Positions 35,427 through 43,741 of a stretch of 64,000 nt of DNA are shown here, piece by piece (positions within the stretch are counted from its first letter, which is position 1; every line of letters begins with the position of its first letter). Made by a program: the position numbers and the translations under genes. This DNA is from an uncultured Pontibacter sp. GTDB lineage: Bacteria; Bacteroidota; Bacteroidia; Cytophagales; Hymenobacteraceae. Under the pieces are notes generated by a model that saw only the letters and a program-made list of their open reading frames with translations, had not been told where the DNA came from and ran no database searches. The stretch covers positions 992,001 through 1,056,000 of the forward strand of contig NZ_CANMNI010000002.1 of assembly GCF_947499215.1 (NCBI RefSeq), written 5' to 3'.

Positions 35427-38400
35427 TTAGTTACTCATATTCTGGAAGTACTCGCTGACCTTCTGTTTATAATAAGGCGACAGTGCCGGTGGTACGGTCT
35501 GCAGTAATTCCGTTTGTTTTTCTTTTGTTCTTAAATATTTCTCAAATGATGGGGGGACCTGTCGGGCAACATCCTGAGCGCTCTTTGCCTCACGTTTGTT
35601 ATCCAATTCCCGCTCCTTCATTGACTTCTCAGTTTCCAACAGGCGGGTCAGTATTTCGCGCTGTCGCATGATGGTCTGCTCAGTCAAACGTTTATTAACG
35701 AGATCAGTCTCGCTTTGTTCCATCATCTTGCTGATATTTCCCAACTCGCCGTTACCGCCTTTTTCGCTAGGTTTCTGGCCTTGTTTCTCCAGTTCCTTCA
35801 GGGCGTTCCGCAAAGCCTCCTGCTCCGCAGCTAATTTAGCTAATTCTTCAGACAGTGCCTTACCTGATTTGCCACCTTTTTTCAATTCTTCAATTTTTTT
35901 GTTCAAGGCGTCCTGCATCTGTCCAAAATCGCCCGGCTGTGGCTTGCTTCCCTTCTGTTTGCTGGCCATACTGCCCTGCATTTGCTGCATCGCCTGCTGC
36001 ATCTGCTTAAGGGCATCGTTGAGCATAAGCGCCAGATTGTTCATGGAGGTCATGGCCAGTTGCTGCTGACCGGTGGCACGGCCCACGTTGCGATCGCGCA
36101 GTTCTTTCATGCTGTTGTCCATGCTCTGATTCATTTGGGCTACTTCGCGCGTGACAAAAGACTCTAACTGGAACACTTTTTTTGCAAGAGCAAACAAACT
36201 ATCCTCAATTACTTTGGCATTATCGCGGAGGGATAGCTGTTGCTGAGACAAGGAGATAAAGCGTGGATCGCTCTGGCTGACTCCTCTGAAGGATTTCATG
36301 AGCTCTTCCTGATCAAAGGAAAGTTTGATAAGATTCTCCAGTATGTCGCGCAGGCCGTCAAGGTTTTGCTGCATACCGTCCATACTCATGCTGCTTTGCA
36401 TCTGCTCCATTTGTTGAGCCATCTGCTTCATCTTCTCCCCTGCCTTCTGCTGTGACTCGCTTGCTTTTTTGTTCTGGTTCTTTTCGAGCTGCTGCTGGCC
36501 TTGCTCCATGTCCTGCTCTATTTGCTCCTGCTCTTGCTGCATTTGCTCTTCATCCATCTGGTTCGGATGCTGCATCTTATCGTTCAGGTCCTTTAAGTCT
36601 TTTAGGTCCTGCTTTAAGTTCTCGAAGTCCTGCTTAATACTTTCTTGCTCTTGCTGCAATTGTTTGTTGTCCTCTTTCTTCTGTGCGGTCTTTTCAGCTA
36701 GCTCTTCTTGGTCTTTGGCCATTTCCTCTAGCTTGTTGGTGATGTTATCGAGCTTCTGTTCGAACTGCAGTTGCTTAAAGAGCTCCAAAGCCCGTTCCAA
36801 TTCCCGCTCTAGGTTTCGTTCTCGGTTATCAAGTTTGCTCAAAAGCTTTTGCAGTTCGTCATCCTTTGGCCTTTGCTCCTGCAGTAGCTTCTCTAGCTCT
36901 TCGTAAAGTTTTTTCGTCTCCTCATCCAGCAGACTTTCCATGAGTTTCTGCAGCTCCTGTGCTTTTTCGGCCAGTTGCTTATCCTGCTCGCTCAGCATGT
37001 TCTGCTTCTTATTAAGCTCGTCAAAGAGTTCTTTCATGGAGGAGATGTCCTGCTCTAGCTGTTTGCGTTTCTCGGTGAGTTCCTCCAGCTGCTTTTTGTC
37101 TTGCCAGTTCATGTCTCGCTTCGTTTTCATCTTCTCTTCAGAGCGGGCCAGCTCTTCTTTCAGCTTGGTGCTCTTTTCCAAAGATTTGCTTAGATGGCTC
37201 TCTACGGATTGCGCATTGCTGACCAACTCCTTCTCTAAGTCGCGCTTGCTTGGTACCTTTAGCTCATAAGTGCGGGAACGGGCGCTCTTAGGGCCCTGCA
37301 GTCCGTCATTGTCCCATACCTGCACAAAGTACTCCAGTTTGTCACCGGGGTTGAGTTGTAAGCCGGCTGTATTCCACTGATGATAATAGGTCTGGTTAAG
37401 CTGTTGCTTGTTCAGACCAAGAGCAACGCTTTTATATTTTGACTGCGGATTCTTGTCGTTCGTAATCTTATAGTTGAGGACTAATCGGGTAAGGCCATAG
37501 TCATCTGCTACCTCTCCCGCCAACACAACAAAGCGGTACAGGGCTGAGTCGTGGTATTGCTCCAGCGTAATCTGGGGATTACGGTCAGGTATAGCCGTAA
37601 TTTGGTAGTTGATCTTATCCTTGTTTGTGCTGTGCGCATTGCGCAGGTCAACACCATAAGTCAGACTTTCTTTAATCTCTTTGCTGGCCTTAAATTCGGA
37701 ACCTTCTTGTTTGGCTTCCAGCAACTGATCCTGATTTTCAAAGTTAAGCTCTATACGCTCCGTCTCAGTGGCATCAAATTTCCACGTAATCGTGCTGCCT
37801 GCGGGTACGGTAGCATTGCCTGTGTTCTGGATAAGGTCGGGCTTACGTTTTAGGTAAGCAGGATAGGCCACTTCCATGTAGAAGTTCTTCAGGTTAGGAC
37901 GTGACAACAAACGCAGAGTATAGTCATCAGACATGAAGCCAGAGCCCTCCAACTGAAATTCTACCGGTTTTTGAAGTTGCTTAAAGGTATAGGCATAGCC
38001 ATTGTTGCCATCCTTTTGGAGGCGCTGTCGCCTGCCGTTATAGTGAATGTATACCTCATTGGGTATGGCATTTCCCTCCAAATGTACCTTTAGCTGAAAG
38101 TCTTCTCCCCTGTAGGTCTGTAAGGACTCATTCTCGACTACAAAACGGAAAGGAGCCAGCGGGGTATAGTGTTTCTTGTAATTAATGATGCGCTCCGTAC
38201 CCTGTACAAAGATGGTGGGGTAAATCACCGCGATAAGAAGCAAGATGATAGCCGGAAGGGCAATGTATTTCAGAAGGGGTTTGTTCTCTCGGTAAGTGAC
38301 AGCCTCCTCAAAAGGATAATTTACCAATTGGCTGGAGCGCTGCGCTATACTGGCGGCAATCAATTCGTTGGTGCGGTCAAAATATTTTAACTGAATGGCA

Positions 38401-38738
38401 TTCAGCAACTTGTCTTTTATTTCAGGGTAATGCTGCCCTACCCTTAATGCAGCTTGTTCGTCAGAGAGAAGCTTGCGCAGGTTGGCAAGAGCAGACAAAG
38501 GCATGATGATCCAACGGACTAAGGCATAGATCACTAAAGCAACAAAAGAGAAAAGAAAGAAGGCGCGTACAAATGCCGGGAAATAGAAAATGTACTCCAG
38601 AAGGCTGTAGACAATATAGATGGACATGAGCAAGCCGACCGCGAAAATGCTCCCTCTCAACAAAAGGTTGAGATAGAACTTCTTCTTGAAGGCCTGCAGC
38701 TGTTTCAATAGCTGATCCAACGCATCATGCTGACTCAT
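35427..38738 (-). CDS. DUF4175 family large coiled-coil membrane protein
   Basis: This is a 1103-residue protein. Two N-terminal helices (about 20-45, 48-72) and a third (about 150-172) anchor it, then a beta-rich region to about residue 490. The middle (about 500-980) is a very long Gln/Glu/Lys-rich coiled coil with runs such as E-Q-M-Q-Q-E-Q-E-Q. The C-terminal region (about 1030-1103) has a conserved segment near PPSFEKYLRTKEKQTELLQT. This is the DUF4175 architecture found across Bacteroidota. It may act as an envelope-spanning scaffold, possibly linked to gliding or secretion; the role is unknown. The protein sits at the head of the operon with the anti-sigma-type ATPase. Confidence 0.8.
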   Translation of the reverse strand: MSQHDALDQLLKQLQAFKKKFYLNLLLRGSIFAVGLLMSIYIVYSLLEYIFYFPAFVRAFFLFSFVALVIYALVRWIIMPLSALANLRKLLSDEQAALRVGQHYPEIKDKLLNAIQLKYFDRTNELIAASIAQRSSQLVNYPFEEAVTYRENKPLLKYIALPAIILLLIAVIYPTIFVQGTERIINYKKHYTPLAPFRFVVENESLQTYRGEDFQLKVHLEGNAIPNEVYIHYNGRRQRLQKDGNNGYAYTFKQLQKPVEFQLEGSGFMSDDYTLRLLSRPNLKNFYMEVAYPAYLKRKPDLIQNTGNATVPAGSTITWKFDATETERIELNFENQDQLLEAKQEGSEFKASKEIKESLTYGVDLRNAHSTNKDKINYQITAIPDRNPQITLEQYHDSALYRFVVLAGEVADDYGLTRLVLNYKITNDKNPQSKYKSVALGLNKQQLNQTYYHQWNTAGLQLNPGDKLEYFVQVWDNDGLQGPKSARSRTYELKVPSKRDLEKELVSNAQSVESHLSKSLEKSTKLKEELARSEEKMKTKRDMNWQDKKQLEELTEKRKQLEQDISSMKELFDELNKKQNMLSEQDKQLAEKAQELQKLMESLLDEETKKLYEELEKLLQEQRPKDDELQKLLSKLDNRERNLERELERALELFKQLQFEQKLDNITNKLEEMAKDQEELAEKTAQKKEDNKQLQQEQESIKQDFENLKQDLKDLKDLNDKMQHPNQMDEEQMQQEQEQIEQDMEQGQQQLEKNQNKKASESQQKAGEKMKQMAQQMEQMQSSMSMDGMQQNLDGLRDILENLIKLSFDQEELMKSFRGVSQSDPRFISLSQQQLSLRDNAKVIEDSLFALAKKVFQLESFVTREVAQMNQSMDNSMKELRDRNVGRATGQQQLAMTSMNNLALMLNDALKQMQQAMQQMQGSMASKQKGSKPQPGDFGQMQDALNKKIEELKKGGKSGKALSEELAKLAAEQEALRNALKELEKQGQKPSEKGGNGELGNISKMMEQSETDLVNKRLTEQTIMRQREILTRLLETEKSMKERELDNKREAKSAQDVARQVPPSFEKYLRTKEKQTELLQTVPPALSPYYKQKVSEYFQNMSN

Positions 38739-38894
38739 ATGCCTACTGGTTTACTGTTACTGGTTCATGCCTGCAGTGAAGGATTAACCCTTGTGGGGTA
38801 AGTTGTTAAAATATAGAAATTTAAGGCAAGCTCCTAGCGCTATACCTATTTAACTGTCTGCACGGCCCGTTTAGTATACGGAAAGTACAGTCTA

Positions 38895-39656
38895 CTATAT
38901 AATATCCAATAAAACCGGGCAGTGATCGGAATGTTTGGCTTCTGGCAGGATGGCGGCACGCTGCATGCGCTCCTGCAGATTGCCGGACACCATGTTGTAA
39001 TCGATGCGCCAGCCCAGATTCTTTCCTCTTGCCCCGGCTCGGTAGCTCCACCAGCTGTAGTTGTGCGGCTCCTTGTTAAAGTGACGGAAGCTGTCCACAA
39101 AACCACTTTCAATGAACTTGGTCATCCAATTGCGTTCCTCAGGCAAAAACCCTGAGCTGTTGGCATTGGATTTTGGGTTATGGATATCGATGGCCTGATG
39201 GCAAATGTTGTAATCGCCACTGATCACGATACCGGGCAACGTTTCTTTTATATCGCCGACATAGCCGTAAAAATCGTCGAGCCACTGCATCTTAAAGCCC
39301 TGTCGCTCCTCCCCGCTCGAACCGGAAGGCATGTATACGCTCATTACAGAAAAATCGTCGTAGTCTGCCCGGATGACACGGCCCTCGTTGTCGTAGCACT
39401 CCATGCCACAGCCAATCTCTACGTGTTTTGGTTTTTCCTTAGACAGTATGGCCACACCACTGTATCCTTTTTTGACAGCCGGATGCAGGTATACGTTATA
39501 ACCCAAGTCCTCAAAAATGGCGCGGTCAAATTTATCTTCGCAGGCCTTAATTTCCTGCAGGCAAAGAACATCGGGGTTGGCGGCCTTCACCCAATCCTGA
39601 AAGCCTTTAGAAATAGCGGCGCGGATGCCGTTTACGTTATAACTGATAATCTTCAT
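38895..39656 (-). CDS. xth: Exodeoxyribonuclease III (AP endonuclease)
   Basis: This 253-residue base-excision-repair enzyme cuts at abasic sites and trims 3' ends. Visible motifs of the EEP fold: ISYNVNGIRA (residues 4-13), LCLQEIKACED (metal Glu), SGVAILS, VISGDYNICHQAIDIHNP (Asp-Asn active site) and the C-terminal SDHCPVLLDI (catalytic His). It matches the xthA/exoA family (usual length 250-260). The start ATG overlaps by one base the stop codon of the next upstream gene, indicating translational coupling. About 150 bases separate it from the DUF4175 operon. Confidence 0.93.
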   Translation of the reverse strand: MKIISYNVNGIRAAISKGFQDWVKAANPDVLCLQEIKACEDKFDRAIFEDLGYNVYLHPAVKKGYSGVAILSKEKPKHVEIGCGMECYDNEGRVIRADYDDFSVMSVYMPSGSSGEERQGFKMQWLDDFYGYVGDIKETLPGIVISGDYNICHQAIDIHNPKSNANSSGFLPEERNWMTKFIESGFVDSFRHFNKEPHNYSWWSYRAGARGKNLGWRIDYNMVSGNLQERMQRAAILPEAKHSDHCPVLLDII

Positions 39657-40006
39657 TAAAACTCTTCGCTTCGATCAAAATACTCTATAATGTGCCACTT
39701 TAGCATGCGGTCCTGTTCTTTCAGGTTGGCAAAAGGTATAGGTTTTACAGAACGGTAATGCGGCCAGCCCTCTTCGTCAACCCGCTCCAGCTCATAGAAA
39801 CCTGATAAACTGAATACCTTGCAGGTGGCAATGTGCATCAGATCCTGTTTCTCTTCCTTTGTGAAATTGGTAACGCCTTTACCAAGCTCCTGTATACCTA
39901 TCAAAAACAGAATGGCATTCAGGTCAGGCTTCTTTCCGAAAGTCTTCATCATAGAAGCCCGCAGGTTAGTCCATCTGTGCTCAATATTTGATGATTCTTC
40001 AGACAT
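39656..40006 (-). CDS. Hypothetical conserved protein (116 aa)
   Basis: I do not recognise a named family. The 116-residue soluble protein has a helical N-terminal region (IEHRWTNLRASMMKTFG, then KPDLNAILFLIGIQELGKGV) and a Trp/Tyr-rich end (GWPHYRSVKPIPFANLKEQD, then WHIIEYFD). It has no signal or membrane helix. Its stop overlaps the xth start by one base, so it is coupled to the repair gene and may share its regulation. The pattern looks conserved in Bacteroidota, but I cannot link it to a pathway. Confidence 0.6.
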   Translation of the reverse strand: MSEESSNIEHRWTNLRASMMKTFGKKPDLNAILFLIGIQELGKGVTNFTKEEKQDLMHIATCKVFSLSGFYELERVDEEGWPHYRSVKPIPFANLKEQDRMLKWHIIEYFDRSEEF

Positions 40007-40111
40007 ATATTTAATTGTTAAATGGCTGAGTTGTTCAATGGCTTATCCGCAGAAAGTCTGCCTAGTAGAGGAAAGCAACAGTTGAACAACCCAGCATTTG
40101 AATCACTTTTT

Positions 40112-40465
40112 TTAGGAAGCGCTTTCCTGCGCTTTAAGTTCCTCCCAGTACTCCACCGCTCTTCTAAAATGTGGGATAACGATAGAGCCACCTACCAGAT
40201 TGGCAATAGAGAACACCTCGAACACCTGCTCATCACTCACACCCTCTTCGAAACATTTACCTAAGTGATATTTAATGCAATCGTCGCAGCGAAGCACCAT
40301 GGAGGCCACCAAGCCGAGCATTTCTTTTGTCTTTACATCGAGGGAACCCTCCATGTAAGTATTGGTATCAAGGTTAAAAAAGCGCTTGATCACTTTGTTG
40401 TCGTATGACATGATGCGCTCGTTCATGCGGGTACGATATTCGTTGAATTCTTCTATCTGACTCAT
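40112..40465 (-). CDS. AhpD-like carboxymuconolactone decarboxylase family protein
   Basis: The 117-residue protein carries the CMD/AhpD hallmark C-D-D-C-I-K-Y-H (C-x-x-C-x3-H), which in AhpD is the redox-active site. MLGLVASMVLRC precedes it and helices follow with IANLVGGSIVIPHFRRAVEY. The length is that of a single compact CMD domain. It may act as an alkylhydroperoxidase-type thiol peroxidase or in thiol disulfide exchange; the sequence does not settle it. The gene is separated from the neighbouring genes by about 95-105 bases, so it is probably monocistronic. Confidence 0.8.
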   Translation of the reverse strand: MSQIEEFNEYRTRMNERIMSYDNKVIKRFFNLDTNTYMEGSLDVKTKEMLGLVASMVLRCDDCIKYHLGKCFEEGVSDEQVFEVFSIANLVGGSIVIPHFRRAVEYWEELKAQESAS

Positions 40466-40559
40466 TGTTGTGTGTGCTATTACTGTTTTATGCTTTTAAA
40501 AGTATAAGAGATAAAGTTAAGTCAAAATATCTAGAATACCTTAATTAGACCTCTGTGCC

Positions 40560-41246
40560 ATGCTGCAGGATTTTCTGTCGTTGCTTTTTCCTGAGATATG
40601 CCATGCTTGCGACCAACCGCTGGCTCGTGGTGAGCGGTTCATCTGCACAGAATGTAATGTGAAGCTCCCCTATACTGACTTACACGTGCATGGCGCAACC
40701 GAGCAGAACATGCTGCAACAGCGCTTTTGGGGCAAGGTACCCGTTCGCTTTGCGTTTGCTTATCTGCATTTTCGCCCGAAGGGAAGAGTGCAAAGACTGT
40801 TGCACAAGCTCAAGTACAAAGGAGCTCAGGAATTGGGTGAGCACTTAGGCAAACGGTATGGTGCGTTGCTTTCCGACCATCAGTATGCTGAGCACTTTGA
40901 CCTCATTCTGCCCGTTCCCCTGCATCGCCTGAAGCTTCGGCGGCGTGGCTACAACCAGTCCGATGGATTTGCGAAGGGATTAGCCGGAGCTATGGAGCTA
41001 GAGTGGAGCAATCGGTTACTAGTGCGGAACATAGACACTGACTCACAGACTAAGAAGAGCCGACTTGATCGCTGGCAGAACGTGGAGAGTGTATTTGAGG
41101 TGAAAAGCCCTGAGAAAGTGAAAGGGAAACGAGTGCTGTTAGTTGATGATGTGCTAACCACGGGGGCCACATTGGAGGCCTGCGCACAAGCCTTGCTTAA
41201 CAGTGGTTGTGAGGAAGTAAGTGTGGTTACGATTGCAGCGGCCTAA
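40560..41246 (+). CDS. ComF family phosphoribosyltransferase-like protein
   Basis: The 228-residue protein has an N-terminal zinc ribbon (C-H-A-C ... C-T-E-C, about residues 13-36) and a type I PRTase domain with the PRPP loop RVLLVDDVLTTGATLEAC (about 193-210). Earlier motifs include HKLKYKGAQELGEHL and DLILPVPLHRLKLRRRGYNQSD. In naturally competent bacteria ComF acts in DNA uptake; in Bacteroidota its role is not proven and it may be a salvage enzyme. It is the first rightward gene after a leftward block and ends in the hairpin at 41273. Confidence 0.85.
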   Translation: MLQDFLSLLFPEICHACDQPLARGERFICTECNVKLPYTDLHVHGATEQNMLQQRFWGKVPVRFAFAYLHFRPKGRVQRLLHKLKYKGAQELGEHLGKRYGALLSDHQYAEHFDLILPVPLHRLKLRRRGYNQSDGFAKGLAGAMELEWSNRLLVRNIDTDSQTKKSRLDRWQNVESVFEVKSPEKVKGKRVLLVDDVLTTGATLEACAQALLNSGCEEVSVVTIAAA

Positions 41247-41272
41247 ATATCAACTTGACCTAAAAAGAAAAA

Positions 41273-41290
41273 GCCCGGGTAAACCCGGGC
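41273..41290. terminator. Bidirectional terminator between comF-like and gldJ-like genes
   Basis: GCCCGGGT and ACCCGGGC pair around AA, with CTTT after it on the plus strand and A-rich flanks upstream. It lies between two converging genes (41246 and 41321), so it can end both transcripts. Confidence 0.8.
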
Positions 41291-41320
41291 CTTTAGCATA
41301 TTAGTATTAACTGTTAGTTC

Positions 41321-42556
41321 TTATTTGTTAGAACCGGCGTTGATCATCGCGCAACGGAAACCGATTGTTGCAGTAGATGAATCCTGTGCCATGAATCTTC
41401 TAGTACCTGGAGACAGCCAGTAAGCTACGTCTTTCCAAGAACCGCCTTTGAAAACACGAACCTCGTTGTTGATCAAAGAGTGGTAGCCTTCGCTAGAGTC
41501 ATACTGATCAGCCTCGTCCAAGTAACCGTCTCTACGGAATGGATTCAAGTCTTCCACGTCTTGGAAAGAAAGCGGACGGTAGATGTCCTGTACCCACTCG
41601 TTTACGTTACCAGCCATGTTGTACAGACCGAAGTCGTTTGGAGGGTAGCTGTAGATATAGTCCGTAATCATGGCGCCATCGTTCAGTGAGCCAGCCACAC
41701 CGGCATAGTCACCACGGCCACGCTTAAAGTTAGCTAGGAACTGGCCCATCTGCTTGCCGTGCGGGTTACGCAGTTGGTGTCCATCCCAAGGGTAAAGTCT
41801 TCTATTATTCTGGTTTTCGTCTTCGTTGTACTGTGTACCGATCAAAGCCTGTGCAGCATACTCCCACTCAGCCTCCGTTGGGAGACGGTAGTTCGGAAGC
41901 ACGTAACCTGACTCGATAGAAAGTGCGGTAGGCTCGGTAGGCTCTTGTGCGGCTCTTCTGCCGAACAAGCCTCTTCTTTCGCTGCTAGCACCACCAGCTT
42001 CTTTAGCTAGGTTTTCGTTTACCTTAGCCGTACGCCAAGTACAGTAGTCGTTAGCCTGCAACCAGCTTACACCCACAACCGGGAAGAAGCGGAAACCAGG
42101 GTAACGCAGGTAGTACGTTACATAAGGGTCATTGAAAGAAAGCTGACGGGACCATACGGTTGTATCAGGCAAAGCGGCCGTGTATACCTCCGGAATAGAG
42201 TCTCTCTTCAGGTAATGCAGGTACTCCAGCCAGTGGATGTTAGCCACTTCTGTTTCGTCCATGTAAAACGAAGCAACAGTCACCGTGCGCTCAATGTTGT
42301 CACGGGTCATGGCGATGTCTTCCTCCATGGAGCCGAGTGTGGTGCGACCACCCTCAATAAATACAAGACCCGGAGCCTGAGGGAAGTCTTCGTAATCGTT
42401 TACCTGAAACGCGGTTTCATCCTCGTTGTACTCTATACCCGTGGCCGAGCTGTAATCGCCTGGGTCAGTGCTCGTTGGATAGCCGCCCCCTCTACCGCAC
42501 GATGCAAGGAGAGCTCCCCCTACAACAACTGCTGATACATACTTAATAAGCTTCAT
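41321..42556 (-). CDS. gldJ: GldJ-like gliding motility lipoprotein (SUMF1 fold)
   Basis: This is a 411-residue protein. A lipobox L-L-A-S-C (Cys20) marks it as an envelope lipoprotein. It carries a formylglycine-generating (SUMF1/FGE) fold with GLVFIEGGRTTLGSM at the start, FYMDETEVANIHWLEYLHYL, GVSWLQANDYCTWRT and NEVRVFKGGSWKDVAYWL. The opening (IEYNEDETAF, then EVYTAALPDTTVW) is closer to GldJ than to GldK. GldJ is needed for gliding and for stability of the type IX secretion machinery. The FGE fold here is thought to be structural rather than catalytic. A PorP/SprF gene lies just upstream. GldK cannot be fully excluded. Confidence 0.7.
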   Translation of the reverse strand: MKLIKYVSAVVVGGALLASCGRGGGYPTSTDPGDYSSATGIEYNEDETAFQVNDYEDFPQAPGLVFIEGGRTTLGSMEEDIAMTRDNIERTVTVASFYMDETEVANIHWLEYLHYLKRDSIPEVYTAALPDTTVWSRQLSFNDPYVTYYLRYPGFRFFPVVGVSWLQANDYCTWRTAKVNENLAKEAGGASSERRGLFGRRAAQEPTEPTALSIESGYVLPNYRLPTEAEWEYAAQALIGTQYNEDENQNNRRLYPWDGHQLRNPHGKQMGQFLANFKRGRGDYAGVAGSLNDGAMITDYIYSYPPNDFGLYNMAGNVNEWVQDIYRPLSFQDVEDLNPFRRDGYLDEADQYDSSEGYHSLINNEVRVFKGGSWKDVAYWLSPGTRRFMAQDSSTATIGFRCAMINAGSNK

Positions 42557-42619
42557 AGATTAGGACCTACTAATGATAAGGTTCTTTTAATGTAATTTAA
42601 CGTGCAATTATAACTAAAT

Positions 42620-43636
42620 TCAGAATGCCGGACAAACAATGTTATGGTTTATTTTGGACAAGCGGCGGCCTGTGAACAAATTATTTAGATCAAGTTGTTC
42701 AAAAACCAGCGAAATTTCGTTCGCACCTCCTGCCTGCCGACCGAATCCCCTCACTCCCACGTCGTGGCTAAAGCCTATGCGGAGTTGATTTAGGCTAATA
42801 CCGGCGATCAGGGCTAGGCTTTGGTCCTGCTCTGCACCACCGGTTACTGGTACTCCTTTATATATTACTCCTAACGCTAAGGGCGAGTAGATAGTATACA
42901 AGGCAAGGTCAACACGACTAAAATTTTGCTGATGTGTGAAATTAACGGCAGGGCTGATGCTAAACTCCTTATTACCGCGCCCTAAGCCAGTTGGTATGTA
43001 GAACTTATAACCTGCATTGGCGACAAAACGCAGGGGCTGCTTTGTAGTCTCATCGAAGCCGAAAGAGGGTTGGTTGAGATGCGATACACTCAACCCAGTC
43101 CAGAACTGATTATTATACAAAATGCCGCCCACGGCAAAGCTCAGGTAGGAAGCCGGGTCAAAATGAAGCGCTTCTGCCGAACTCAAAGCTGTCTGGCCGT
43201 TGTCTGTTAGCTGATCCCCGAATACCAAGTTGTCGTAATTGACACGCAGTGAGGCGAGAGAGGATTGCAAACCGGCTGAAAAGGCGAGATTTTCCGTTAA
43301 ACCAGTATGGTAGGCATAGGCCAACGAGGCCTGTAGTTTTTGTAATCCGCCAATACCGGCTCGGTCTTGCTGTAGTACCATCCCGATTGCACTTTTAGTG
43401 CCCTCGAAACGATAGTCGCCGGCAACTTGGTTGGTAACAAAAGACCCATTGAGGGAGGGCCATTGGTTTCGGTGGGCCACCGCCACGCTCCAGCTGCGCC
43501 CTAGCCCATTAAAGGCCGGGTTTAGGTATAGCCGGTTGGCGTACTGCTGCGTGAAAAGCGCATCCTGCCCTGTCGCCTTTAAGCTACACAGGCAGACGAA
43601 CATGCAAAAAAGAAATTTTGTCAGGGCTTTACGCAT
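42620..43636 (-). CDS. PorP/SprF family type IX secretion outer-membrane protein
   Basis: From the ATG at 43636 the protein is 338 residues. The upstream start would be TTG, and the ATG gives a proper signal peptide (MRKALTKFLFCMFVCLCSLK ending ATGQ). The mature N terminus, DALFTQQYANRLYLNPAFNG, is the PorP/SprF signature. The rest is amphipathic beta strands of an outer-membrane barrel with the typical SFVTNQVAGDYRFEGTKSAI. These proteins anchor or assist secretion of surface adhesins by the type IX system, often next to the adhesin. No large adhesin gene is next to it; the neighbour is the GldJ-like gene, so it may serve the core machinery. Confidence 0.85.
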   Translation of the reverse strand: MRKALTKFLFCMFVCLCSLKATGQDALFTQQYANRLYLNPAFNGLGRSWSVAVAHRNQWPSLNGSFVTNQVAGDYRFEGTKSAIGMVLQQDRAGIGGLQKLQASLAYAYHTGLTENLAFSAGLQSSLASLRVNYDNLVFGDQLTDNGQTALSSAEALHFDPASYLSFAVGGILYNNQFWTGLSVSHLNQPSFGFDETTKQPLRFVANAGYKFYIPTGLGRGNKEFSISPAVNFTHQQNFSRVDLALYTIYSPLALGVIYKGVPVTGGAEQDQSLALIAGISLNQLRIGFSHDVGVRGFGRQAGGANEISLVFEQLDLNNLFTGRRLSKINHNIVCPAF

Positions 43637-43741
43637 ACTTTTGTAGCTCTTCAACGATTAAAGATTGAGAGCGTGATAAATTCCGCATGGTTTTCGCTAT
43701 AAATTATCATAGCTTAGCTTTTACTAAACGCAACCACCTAT